From: Haematococcus lacustris | Taxonomy: Eukaryota; Chlorophyta; Chlorophyceae; Chlamydomonadales; Haematococcaceae | Assembly (NCBI GenBank): GCA_030144725.1 | Contig: JASKMD010000006.1 | Coordinates: forward strand, 3,882,302 to 3,946,301 | Direction of reading: 5' to 3' | Length of the DNA: 64,000 nucleotides | Shown here: positions 52,137-62,410 of the stretch, one piece after another | How the letters are laid out: every line of letters begins with the position of its first letter | Position numbering within the stretch: the stretch's first letter is position 1 | The notes under the pieces: generated by a model | Database searches by the model: none | The model's input: the letters and a program-made list of their open reading frames with translations, nothing else | What the model was told of the DNA's origin: nothing | Made by a program: the position numbers and the translations under genes

Positions 52137-53803
52137 CTTTGATGATGTCCTCATGCAGATGGTGCAGCCCAGACTGAACTTCAACAGCGACTTGTACAGC
52201 CCCTTTCTCATTGACTCAGGTGCATCCCAGCATATCCTGAAGGACCTGCAGTTCTTCTATGACTACACAGCCTTTGCGCCTGACAAGCACAGGCCAGTGA
52301 AGCTGGCAGCTGCAGGCCACAGGGTCTGGGCAGTCGGAGCTGGCAGTGTGTTTCTCAGCACCAAGCGAGGCTCCTGGTTCCTCAGCCATGCCCTGTATGT
52401 GCCTGACAGCAAGGAGAACTTCATCTCAGTGGCAGCAGCAACAGCAGAGGGCAGCAGCTTTCTATTCCGTGGAGATCTGTGCCAGATCAGCAGCAACCAG
52501 TTTGGCAGCATGCTCAGAGTCAATGCTCACAAGATCAGGAACTCCTACATCCTGGCAGCTGTTCCCATGCCTGATGGCCCAGACACTGACTCTGAGCAGG
52601 AGCAGGGTGCTAAGCTGTACCACGTCCGTCAATCTGAGCTGCAGCCAGACAACAGGGTGCAGCTGGAGCCTCTGACCAACGTGCCTGCACCTACTGCCAA
52701 CAGCGCCACCTCCGCCTCTCCTCAGGTGTGGCACCAGCGCCTGTGTCATGCCTCCTATGCTGCTCTCTCCCGCATGCAGTCAGAAGGCATGGTGTCAGGT
52801 GTCCCTGTATCAGCATCACAATTTCGAGCAGCTGCTGCTGATCCAGCTGTGTGTGAAGGCTGTGTCAAAGGCAAGCAGCACAAGAATGTCGCCTTTGCAG
52901 ACCCACCTCCCAACGCAGCTCCAGTGACAGCCCCCTTAGGACTGATCCACATGGATGTCTGTGGGCCCATGCAAACCAGGGCCAGAGATGGCAGCCTCTA
53001 TGTAGCCACCTTCCTTGACGAGTTCACCAAGCTGTCTGTGTGTGTGCCCATCAGCAGCAAGTCGCAGGTGCCAGACACAGTCAAGGCTGTGATAGAACAG
53101 CTAGAGACACAGTCTGGCTTCCGCTGCAAAGCAATCCGCATAGATAACGGCACTGAGTATGTTAACAGCCGTATGACAGACTACTGCAGCAGCAAGGGTA
53201 TCCTACACCAACACTCAGCACCATACAGCCCCCAGCAGAATGGTGCAGCAGAGCGCCTAAACAGAACTGTCTTTGAGAAGGCGCGCAGCATCATTCATGC
53301 TGCTGGCATCCCCCTCATCTTCTGGGCTCATGCAGTCAAGTTTGCCAATCATGTCAGATGCCTGCTGCCTGTCTCAGGTCAGCCCCTCACACCCTGGGAA
53401 GCCTTCTATGGTGTCAAGCCTGACTTGTCAGGCCTCAGAGTGTTTGGATGCAAAGTATGGCTCCATGTGCCTGATCAGAAACGCAGCAAGCTAGATCCCA
53501 AGTCTGTTGAAGGCTTGTTTCTAGGGTACCAGCCTGGCTCAAAAGCCTACCTGGCCCTGGTAGACGGCAGAGAGACCTGCAGCAAGGACATTGTGTTTGA
53601 TGAGCTGTCAGTCCTGCAGCCTACCCGCCAGCAGAACCAGAAACCTGCCCTGACCAGCCAGCAGCCTGCTCTGACCAGCCAGTTCCTGCGTGACATTCTG
53701 TTACCCCTCCCACCCAACACAGTTACCCTCTTTGAGTCAGCAGCCCCTGCTGAGGGGGGCAATAGTCTGCAACAGACCAACAGCAGTGGCTCTGACGACA
53801 GTG

Positions 53804-53834
<31 letters not shown>

Positions 53835-54638
53835 ACCAGACAGCAGTGCACAGCAACCACAATCCAGACCCTTGGACAGAATTGAGGCACAACAAGACAG
53901 CAGCAGACCTGACTCTCCACTCAGCGAGCCAGAGCAGGGAGCAGAAGAGCCAGAGCAAATCAGCCTCACCGCCAGAGATGAGCCAGGTTCCCACATGTGG
54001 CAGCAACAGCAACTAGAGCTCATCAGCAGACTACCTAGACCTGGAATAGGCAGGTTCAGCCTTCGACCCATGCCTCTAGCCAGGGAAGCAGTGGGAGCAC
54101 AACCAGTCGCATCAGCTGCCGCACCAGCAGCAGCAAGACCAGCAGCATCAGCTGCAGCACCAACAGCAGCAAGACCAGCAGCATCAGCTGCAGCACCAGC
54201 AGCAGCAAGACCAGCAGCACCAGCTGCAGCACCAACAGCAGCAAGACCAGCAGCACCAGCTGCAGCACCAGCAGCAGTCAGACCGTCAGCATCAGCTGCA
54301 GCACCAACGGCAGCAAGACCGGCAGCACCAGTAACAGCAACTGCTAGACCAGCAGCAGCAGCCAGACCAGGCTTGGCACAGCCTGCGCTCCGTGTTCCCC
54401 TGATCCCAACATCAGCAGCAAGACAGGCAGCACCAGCAGTGCACCCCTCTATGCCCATGCCTCCTGCACCTGACCCACGGCCTGCCTCACCTGAAGCACC
54501 TGCTGCACCCGTGCCACGGCGCAACCCATCCAGAGAGAGGCACCTGCCTGAGAGGTTCAGGGACTCTGACTTGTTTGCCATGAATGTGTCAGACTCTCCT
54601 GTCAATGACACACCCACTGTGGCAGAGGCCCTGGCCGG
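47807..54638 (+). repeat. 3,416-bp tandem duplication inside the copia element
   Basis: 47807-51222 is repeated at 51223-54638 with only scattered single-base differences and copy-number changes in the GAT and AGC runs that cancel out (minus 6, plus 6). The junction at 51221-51223 joins GCCCTGGCCGG to TCTCGCGC with about two to three bases of possible microhomology. Confidence 0.93.
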
Positions 54639-56169
54639 TCCCATGGCAGACTTGTGGATCGAAGCTATGAATGCTGAGTTGGCCTCCCTGCATGCCAACC
54701 AAACATGGTGCCTTGAAGAGCGTCCTGCCAATGCACGTGTGTTGCCTACCAAATGGGTACTCAAAGTGAAGCGTGATGCTGCAGGGAACATTGAGAAGCT
54801 AAAGGCCAGGCTAGTGGCAAAGGGGTTCTATCAACAATCAGGTGTGGATGTAGGAGACGTCTATGCACCTGTCAGCAAGCATACCACATTGCGCACCCTT
54901 CTGGCCAAGGCAGCAGCTGAGGACATGGAGATTCATCAGTTAGACTTTGAGACAGCCTTCCTGAATGGCAAGCTAGAGCCAGGGGAGGTCATCTATGTGC
55001 AGCAGCCAGAGGGTTTTGAGGAAGGCAGCACTAACACTGTGTGCCGTCTGCAGAAGGCCCTGTATGGTTTGAGGCAGGCCCCTAGGGCGTGGCATGCCAG
55101 GCTGTGTGAGGAGCTGCTGAGCATGGGCTTCAAGGCCTCTGAGGCAGACCCTGCCCTGTTTACCCTGCAGCTGAGCACTGGCATGGTGTACCTGCTAGTG
55201 TATGTGGACGACTGCCTTCTGTGCACCCAGCAGGGGGACACCGCAGGCTTGGCCTACGTGAAGTAGCAGCTGTCCTCAGCCTTCAAACTGAAGGACTTGG
55301 GTGAGGCCCGGTGGTTCCTAGGGACGCAGCTGACCAGAGACAGGGCTGAGGGCACCATCAAGCTTGACCAGCACAAATTCATTCAGGAGCTGGTCACAGC
55401 CAACAGCAAGTCAGCAGCTCACAGCAAGCCTCTGCCCATGGCTCCTGCTGTTAAGCTAGTCAGGGAAGGGGATGCCTTGGACACGACTCTGCATCATTAC
55501 AGTGCCCTGGTGGGCAGCCTGCTTTACCTGACCTACTGCACAAGGCCAGACATTGCTTTTGCTGTGGGCGCCTTGGCCAGGCATATGTCGGCTCCCACCA
55601 AGCAGCACTGGGCGGCCGCATGCAGTGTGTTATGTTATCTAAAGGGCACTGCAGATCAAGGACTCCTGTTTGGTGGTGTGTCAGGGCTGCAGGGCTTCTC
55701 TGATGCAGACTACGCAGGGGACAAGGACACAGCCAGAAGCACCACAGGGTATATCTTCACTCTGAATGGGGGTGCCATTAGCTGGTCCAGCCGCCTCCAG
55801 CCGACTGTGGCTATGTCAACAGCAGAAGCAGAGTATATGGCAGCTTCCAGCGCAGCCAAGGAGGCTCTGTGGCTGCGCAAGCTCATGAGGGATTTGCAGC
55901 TGGATGCCAGCTGTGTGCACCTGGGCTGTGACAATTAGGCAGCCATTCAGCTTCTGCACAACCCTATGGCCACCTCACGAGCAAAGCATATTGACGTACA
56001 CCATCACTTTGTCAGAGAGCGCATCAGCAGGGGTGAGGTAGCATTTCACTACTGCCACACCTCCAGCATGCTGGCAGATATCCTCACCAAGCCCTTGGCA
56101 GCAGTCCAGTTTAACATGGGCAAGCAAGGATGTGGAGTGTTCAGCTGTACAGGCACAGGTCGTATCTGA
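51223..56169 (+). pseudogene. Copia gag-pol, second copy, with two TAG stops
   Basis: The frame re-enters gag at the junction without a start (first ATG 51412) and runs through zinc knuckle, protease with intact LIDSGASQHI, CEGC finger and integrase (RIDNGTEYV, Thr to Ile next to the catalytic Asp). RT follows: LPTKWVLKVKRDAAG, QLDFETAFLNG and the YVDD box at about 55201. TAG occurs at 55264. Then come the RT thumb and RNase H (DADYAGDKDTARSTTGY, STAEAEYMAASSAAKEALWL). TAG occurs again at 55936. The tail AAIQLLHNP, RAKHIDVHHHFVRE, ADILTKPL ends TGA at 56169. The complete enzyme set is thus present but not in one uninterrupted frame. Confidence 0.9.
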
Positions 56170-56408
56170 TCTGAAACAGCCTGTGGTATCCAGCCTGTAA
56201 TGTTCATCAGGACTGGAACATGGAAGAGTTCTAGGCACAGGCCTGCATGCCTGTTAACAGCCTGTTAGTCTCAGCATGGTGTGTTTTTGCCATGAACTGA
56301 GAGGTTGCCCGCAGTTGTTGCTTGGCTCAGGCTTGCATGCCTGCTGACCGCCAGTTGCTTGCTTAAACAGTTGTTGGAAGCGCTAAGTTGTTGCTCTCAC
56401 CTAGCCAG

Positions 56409-56423
56409 ACCTCTGAGTGGGAG
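56409..56423 (+). other. Polypurine tract of the copia element
   Basis: The purine-rich stretch CCTCTGAGTGGGAG ends directly before TGTTAG of the 3' LTR, the usual position of the plus-strand primer. Confidence 0.75.
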
Positions 56424-56596
56424 TGTTAGTTGCATACCCTCCCGGTGCAGTTGAGATCAAGCACCGGGATTGTAGGGTGTGCCTGCCAGCGGCCCGGCCG
56501 AGATGAGTGCGAGTGTGACTGCCGTATTTAGGGCAGACACCTGGCAGTCGTAGGCACCCTGAACTGGTGTCCGCGTCTGCCCGTGCTCTTCCAACA
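56424..56596 (+). repeat. 3' LTR of the copia element
   Basis: 173 bases, TGTTAG...CCAACA, nearly identical to 47251-47423 (few substitutions, e.g. GCCGAGATG against GCCGCGATG), which points to recent insertion. Confidence 0.92.
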
Positions 56597-56699
56597 AGGG
56601 GGGAAGTAGACGGGGTGGCGGACTGGGAGGTGGTGGTGGTGGTGGTGGTGGGACAGGAGAGGGAGGGAGGGTCAGGATTGCCTAGGTCGTGAGCCACAG

Positions 56700-56985
56700 T
56701 TGACCTTCCGCAGGGTCAGTGAGCCAACGGTGACCCTGCGGAGGGTCAGGAATGCCTAGGAAAGTGAGGCAACGGTGACCCTGCGGAGGGTCACAAAAAA
56801 CTGCGGAGGGTCACGTCTGACCCTCCGCAGGGTCAGGTCACCCGCCCTTGGGGCAAGAGGAGCACTTGACCCTGCGGAGGGTCACAAAACCCTGCGGAGG
56901 GTCACGCCTGACCCTGCGGAGGGTCAAGTCACCCCCACTTCGGCCAAGAGGGGTACTTGACCCTCCGCAGGGTCACCTACAAGGG
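56700..56985. repeat. GACCCTGCGGAGGGTC repeats, right subterminal array of D
   Basis: About ten copies in both orientations, with GTGAGCCAACGG and GGAATGCCTAGG spacers that resemble the reverse of the left spacers. They mirror the left array around the inserted elements. Confidence 0.92.
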
Positions 56986-57293
56986 GCCATAGCTCATCAC
57001 TGGCTGGGACTTTTTGCATGCCACCTACTAAGTTGGGCAGCTGTAACCATCCTTTACAATCGCTCATACTCACATTTCATGAAAGTTCACTTTGGTCACT
57101 CGGTGCCAACTCCCTTAGCCAAAATCAGGGTCACAGCCCCACACCTGGTCCAGCAACTCCCCAACGACTGAGAATTACACTTTGGCCCGAGAGAGTCTTG
57201 TACTCCCCTAGGTCACAGCAGCCTACATACCAAGTTTCAAACCTCAACTCTCAGGTTTTCCAAGCCAGCCAGGCCCTAATTTCCCGGAGTGTG

Positions 57294-57791
57294 AAGACAT
57301 TCACTCACCATTCTCCGATCCTAATCACGAGTTTGAGCACGGGGCAGATCCCCACTCTCAGTGCCAATGTTGTACGTGCCATGTGCATGTGCCCATGTGA
57401 CGCTGGTGTGCATCACATAGAGTGCATGCGTCGGTCTTGCTCAATGTGCAAAAGCAAGCAGCTGCATCGAAAGCCGGGTGTGGATGGGTCCACCATGTTG
57501 CTAGTGAAACAATATGCCCCCAAACAGCAAGAGAAGGGTCCACAAAAGGTGGAGTTAGTGTACCTTAAGCACAATGTGCATCAGGCATTAGCTTTGTTGC
57601 CAGAGTACATTTGGCACCATCATATAGCACACCACCAGCTTGCCACATTTAGGGCGCACCAGACAACTGTACACAACAGTCACCCTGGCAGGGTTGTCAT
57701 GTCAGCTGGTCAGAACGCTTTACTGTGCAGCGGCCACAGGAGGTTCAACCAGAGCACTGGTGGTCACCCCCGCCATTGGCTGCACCCCTGA
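57294..57791 (+). pseudogene. Cys/His-rich protein fragment downstream of D
   Basis: In the frame that joins the exon left of D (45426-45501), the product reads DIHSPFSDPNHEFEHGADPH, then CQCCTC and TGA near 57400. A +1 shift gives a longer frame to 57791 with CMCPCDAGVHHIECMRRSC, SMCKSKQLHRKPGVDG, VELVYLKHNVHQALALLPEY and GGHPRHWLHP. The many Cys and His suggest a zinc-binding module, perhaps of a transposase. The family is not identified and the frame appears broken once. Confidence 0.45.
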
Positions 57792-58149
57792 TAACTATCT
57801 GACTAATCTTTAAGAGTTTTTCAGCGATTCGTGCGCAGGGCGGTGCAGCTCACCAGCGCGAGGCTAGCGAGCTGCTCGGGCTGATGTGCACCTTTGCCGG
57901 GGCGGGCGAGGGTGTTGTGAATTCTGGTCGCGTTGTGCCGGGACTGGCCTGCTTAGTGGTGCTGTGATCAGCGAATAGCTATCGCGCTCAGCGGCCCAGG
58001 TTTTCAAAACTTTGAATTTCTTGTCGGGCGCAGTACCCCCCTGCCATGTGCTAGTGCTAGTGCTAGTGCTGATAATTTGCTTGATAGTGCTGGTATGGCT
58101 TGTGGGCTGTCCCTGCAACACAACAGCGTGCGACTCGTGTCACGTAAGA
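57792..58149. other. No gene seen; GTGCTA microsatellite near 58050
   Basis: Sequence between the Cys-rich fragment and element E copy 2. GTGCTAGTGCTAGTGCTA at 58048-58068 is the only repeat. Confidence 0.4.
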
Positions 58150-58842
58150 CCATGTCAAATTTCCATGAAATGGGTACATTTTCAAGCGCCCCCAACATGG
58201 GGTTGGTAATATGCATGCGACTGCTCCCTCAATATGCACCGTTTTCAATAGCGCTTATCACATTGGCATTGGCGGTTTAGCCCGCGTTATCTGACCATCA
58301 GCGCAAGCCATTGGAGTCTCTGCTCGCGTACTGCCACATGTGCCCGCGAACAAATCACATCGGCGAGACGGGTCTCCTTGGCACGGTGAGCCACATCGCT
58401 GAGACCCCATCTACCTAGCGTAGTGAGCTGATTGTGCACAAACGGAATGTCCGGCCAACACCCAACGCGATGTCTGCTTGGCGTGCAGGGCGCCTAGACG
58501 GGGTGAATGAAACATATAATCGTACTCGCTTCCGCCGAATAACACATTTGGGTCGGCGCACACTCAGGTATCAACGGCTTACACCCCCCCTCCTCCACTG
58601 TGTCCTCCACTGTGTTGCATCCACTGCACCCACAAAAAAATGGCTACGAAATGTGTGTTCTTTACCTATTGGCGCATCTAGTGAAACAAACCGCACAACA
58701 AACAGCCCAGGCCTCGTTCAGTTTGACAGCTTCAAAGTTACATCATGTTCACTAGGCAGGTTCTAGTCCACGGCATGCAACATCCCACCATGCCCGCCCC
58801 CCCTCCACCCATCATTGCAGGAGCCCACCTCATTGCAGGAGC

Positions 58843-59125
58843 CCACCCCTCCCAACCCACTCCCTCCCAGCCCACCCCCTCCCAGCCCACCCCCTCCCAG
58901 CCCACCCACTCCCAGCCCAGCCCACCCCTCCCAACCCACCCCCTCCCAGCCTACCCCCTCCCAGCCCAACCCCTCCCAGCCCAACCCCTCCCAGCCCACC
59001 CACTCCCAGCCCAGCCCACCCCTCCCAACCCACCCCCTCCCAGCCTACCCCCTCCCAGCCCTACCCCTCCCAGCCCAACCCCTCCCAGCCCACCCCTCCC
59101 AACCCACCCCCTCCCAGCCCACCCA
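58843..59125 (+). repeat. CCCCTCCCAGCCCA minisatellite
   Basis: 14-15-base units repeated about 18 times, just upstream of the ATG of the coding core of E. Confidence 0.92.
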
Positions 59126-59190
59126 TCCCTTGCTCGCTGCCTGCTCCCCCTCCCCCCCCCCCCCGCCACCCAGTAGCCCTAGCCACCACC

Positions 59191-60614
59191 ATGGGGGGTA
59201 AAAGGCCCAGCAAGAAGAAGCGTCAACAGCTGCAAAAGCTGAACGCCTCACCCAAGGCAGGGTTTAAGTGCTGCCCTAGTGGCTTGAAAGCTCAAAGGAA
59301 CAAGGCACAGGTGGAGGCCATAAAATTGCGGGCCCAGGTTGAGCAGCTCCACCAGCAGCTCGGTGATGCGGTGGCAGATTATCAACTGCTGCAGGCAGAC
59401 ATGGAGCATGTGCAGGCAGCACGGCAGGAACTGCAGGGTGAGTATGAGGCTTTGGACCAGCTGGCTGAGGATCACCGTTGTGGCAGTGGTGGGCCAGACA
59501 TACCTCATGCCTGAGCTGCTTTGGGCCAGCAAGGACGACGGCTTGCATGCCTTTGAGTTGTACCGCCACATCCAGCAGGTTTGCAAGGGTCTGCAACAGC
59601 CATGGGGCAACAACGCGCAGCTGCTGTCACAGCTGCACAACAAGCTACAGCAGTTAGTGCCGATTGATCAACAGGAGCAGCAGAAGCAGTAGCTGGCCAC
59701 CTACTTACAGCAGCATTGTGCAGCCATGGAGGACTACTACAGACAGCACTGCAAACGGCAGCTGGACATGCCTCACCTCATGGCTGCGCTGGGGGGGTCA
59801 GACCCGCAGTCGTGCAAAGAAGTAGCCGCCATGGTGGTGCAGTGTGCAGCCCTGCGCATGGACGAGGGGGCAGAGTGACCTGGGTGTGTGGGACCCCCAC
59901 AGCACGTGGCGCCAGTTCCAACAGGACATTCGGGCCATGGCTGAGGGCAGCCCATGCAGCACCGGGTTGCGCCTCCACCTCGAGGTGTACTTCCTGGCAT
60001 GTCCCACCTCCAATGCCCCGGTGGAGTCCTTGCTGCAGCTGCTGAAGCATGGAGCTGGCCGCTTCATGGAGCTGCCTGCGCTCCTGGAGCATATGTCCCT
60101 GCACACACATAGGTCCACCCTCAACAACATAAATGTGCAAGACTTCACGTTGCAGCTGCCTAAGCTTCGCGCTGCGGTGCGGGAGCATGAGGTGGCTGGA
60201 GCCGTAGCCAGGGCACCAGCCACAGCTGCACGCAAAGCCACAGCAGCTGCTTGCAGTGTTGGGGTGGTTGTGGTGAATGTGGGGGACCATGCAAGCCAGC
60301 AGCGGGTGGCAGCAGCAGCAACAATAGCAGGATGCAACAGAGTTGTGCCAGCTGGTGTGCCCCCCCCACAGCCCCACCCACCCTCACAGCCACCCCCACA
60401 GCAACCACCCCAGCAGCAGGGCTGGAGCTCGTGGGGCAAAGGGCCGCCTGCATCACCTGATTTCGGCCACATGTATCAGTTGGCACTAGCTGCAATCGCC
60501 ACCGAGGGGCAGGCTGCTATGGCTCAAGCGCCAGCTCCTGGCCGCACGCTCCGCAAGCGTACCACACCTGCTGGGTTGGGGCAGCCCCAGACAGCTGCCA
60601 AGCGCAAGCGGTGA
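59191..60614 (+). pseudogene. Coding core of element E, coiled-coil protein with basic ends
   Basis: Starts MGGKRPSKKKRQQLQ at 59191, followed by a coiled coil (VEAIKLRAQVEQLHQQLGD, MEHVQAARQELQGEYEAL). A shift near 59470 leads to TYLMPELLWASKDDGLHAFE and HIQQVCKGLQQPWGNNAQLL. In-frame TAG at 59690 within QQKQ-stop-LATYLQQ. A second shift near 59870 leads to DLGVWDPHSTWRQFQQDIRA, SNAPVESLLQLLKHG and MELPALLEHMSLHTHRSTLN. The end is basic (GRTLRKRTTPAGL, AAKRKR) with TGA at 60614. Lys/Arg clusters at both ends look like nuclear signals. Possibly the transposition protein of E, but no catalytic motif was recognised. Confidence 0.55.
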
Positions 60615-60990
60615 TACACGAGACATAGTTAGACATAGGTTGAAGTGGCCACCTCTCCCAACCGCACCTGCCAACTGCCTCCGTGCCACATTCCCGCAAC
60701 CGTTTTCCAATCCGACTATTGCTGCCGACGCGCATGCTCGCGTAGAGCAGCCTAAGCGACGCGGGCGGTCGTAACGATGACTGCATGCTCCGCAACGGTT
60801 CAAATTTGAATCACTAACTTTGACGCTTTGCTGTGCACGGCCTACCCAGTGTATGATTATTCTGGATGGGTGAGAGGTAGCTGGCTGGGTTAGCTACATT
60901 GTGAATCATTCAGCATAATATTTGGCGCAGTGAGTGCAAAGATACAGCCGTCCTACTACCAGGGGTAGGTTTTCTGTTAGTTGGGGGCGC

Positions 60991-61365
60991 CTGATACATT
61001 TTCCGGCCGGTTATCTGTTCAACCAGGACGGCAAGAGATGGACTGCCAGCTCTGTGCGGCTCCTTGTGTGGGCTTCTAACGTGTAATCAGGACATACACG
61101 CGTTGCCTTCATGTGTGGGCCGTTTCATGTGTGGGCGGTAATCACACTTAACGGCTCAGTTTCTGCATCTTTTCGGCTGATTCTAGCTGCTCTTAACTGT
61201 GAAGGAACCACTGGCACCAGTGATCAGAAGACCTTGAAGTTCCTGTCACATGTGGACTGAACCCGTGTTGAAGAAGCGTTAAAAACCTCTGTTGCATGCT
61301 GATTTGAAAAATATTTTGGATGCGCCTTTCACGCCGCGCTGGGTCCCGGCTGCCTATAGTTGTCG
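60991..61365. other. No gene seen
   Basis: Unique sequence, including GTGTGGGC(G/C)G repeats near 61105-61140; no coding signal. Confidence 0.4.
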
Positions 61366-61740
61366 TTAATTGTGTCTGTGACGCTCCAGAACACGTCGCG
61401 TGTTGGGGGCCAGCCACCCGGCAAACCGCTGCAGCTGTCTGCACTCGATTCGGGCCATCACAAGCTCATCGCACAAATCGGCGGCCTCATCCGTGCAGAA
61501 ATGAGTTAGAAAGTTATCTCTTGAGCCATGGGGGTGCAGCCAATGGCGGGGGTGACCTGGTGCCCACACACTGTGGGCATCCTTGTAGCATGTGTGTATT
61601 TTAAAACTGCCAATGGTGCCTACAGGGAGGAGACGGTCTATGTCTTGACACTTCAAGGGCAGGCATGACTCAGAGGGTGGAGTCTTAAAGCACAAGCTCA
61701 GGGATATGGGCCTGGCAGGCCAACAAAACTCATTCAACAA
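61366..61740 (-). pseudogene. Fragment sharing the GHPRHWLHP block with the 57.7-kb frame
   Basis: The minus frame reads CLPLKCQDIDRLLPVGTIG, SFKIHTCYKDAHSVWAP, GHPRHWLHPHGSRDNFLTHF and DEAADLCDELVMARIECRQL. Its GHPRHWLHP segment and 27 bases of DNA (61531-61558) are the inverse of 57757-57783. Two related reading frames in opposite orientation thus flank element E copy 2. Function unknown. Confidence 0.4.
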
Positions 61741-61782
61741 GGAACAACATGTTGGCCTGTGGGTAATCTCACTCCGCTACAA

Positions 61783-62191
61783 TCATATTGAAGCATCCTC
61801 GGTCGCACCCTTGATGACTGCCAACCCCACGTAGATGGCACTTTCCCGGGACAGACCACTCTTGCCCCTTGCTCTTCCTGACTGGACAGCGGCTGCCAGT
61901 GCATTACCGCTTTGCAGGTGGTCACCAGCAAGCCAGGCCCCTCATACGCTCGGCGGCGTAGCGGAGCGAGACAAATGGCGTTCAGTGGCGTAGTCTGGAA
62001 TGAATCGGATGCGCGGGTGGGTGATGCTGCTGCAGCACACGTGCTCTTCCCCCTCCGGCAGGCCACTCAGCGGCATCCAGCCAGCCACTCACAATCTAAC
62101 GTCGCAGTGCATTACCGCTCTGCAGGTGGTCACCAGCAAGCCAGGCCCCTCATACACACGGCGGAGCATCTCAGCCAGCTCAGCGAGGGAC
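61783..62191 (-). CDS. Candidate two-exon 3' end of an unknown gene
   Basis: Exon 62191-62116 (SLAELAEMLRRVYEGPGLLV, TTCRA, donor GTAATG) can join exon 61881-61783 (SGRARGKSGLSRESAIYVGL, AVIKGATEDASI, TGA) in phase. The first exon is partly repeated nearer (RRRAYEGPGLLVTTCKA, about 61965-61906). Protein-like composition, but no family recognised and no upstream exon fixed. Confidence 0.4.
61897..62153 (+). repeat. About 48-bp direct repeat (61897-61944 and 62107-62153)
   Basis: GCATTACCGCT(T/C)TGCAGGTG with CCAGCAAGCCAGGCCCCTCA repeated 210 bases apart; it covers the duplicated EGPGLLVTTC exon piece. Confidence 0.85.
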
Positions 62192-62410
62192 CTGGTAGTT
62201 GACGTCCCAGGCTGCGCACCGTGCCCACACGCCCCCTACGTGCCAGCCAGGCGGTGGTGGTTGACCCCCGGCCGTGACCCAGACCATTCCATTCCCATAT
62301 GAGTTGGCATGGACATGTGCATGGTGGCATGCATGGAAATGCAGTGGGACATGGCGCTCCCTAGCTAGTTTTCTAGCAATTGCCCTAGTGCACAAGCTGC
62401 ACTCCATTGC

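Larger units (their letters stand above)
47251..56596 (+). mobile_element. Ty1/copia retrotransposon with internal 3.4-kb tandem duplication
   Basis: Complete element from 5' LTR to 3' LTR with a 5-base target duplication AGGGG (47246-47250 and 56597-56601). Domain order gag, protease, integrase, RT, RNase H is the copia order. It is inserted in element D. The gag-to-linker part is present twice, so the first polyprotein is cut off and the second lacks the normal start. Confidence 0.92.
45502..57291. mobile_element. TIR transposon D (2-bp TSD TG), host of B and of the copia element
   Basis: The left end CACTCCGGGTAATTAAGG (45502) is matched by the inverse right end CCCTAATTTCCCGGAGTG (ends 57291). 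TG flanks both sides. Its subterminal repeats are GACCCTGCGGAGGGTC on both sides. After subtracting B (46165-46957) and the copia element (47251-56596), D is about 1.6 kb and has no transposase. It lies in a plus-strand exon: 45426-45501 joins 57294 onward in frame as QPLNDDGDEDIHSPFSDPNH. Confidence 0.85.
58150..60990 (-). mobile_element. Element E, copy 2 (with coding core)
   Basis: The outer blocks match E copy 1 in inverse orientation (58150-58765 and 60670-60990). Between them lie a minisatellite and a plus-strand coding core (59191-60614). This is the fuller version of E, and copy 1 looks like its deletion derivative. Exact ends are uncertain. Confidence 0.65.
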
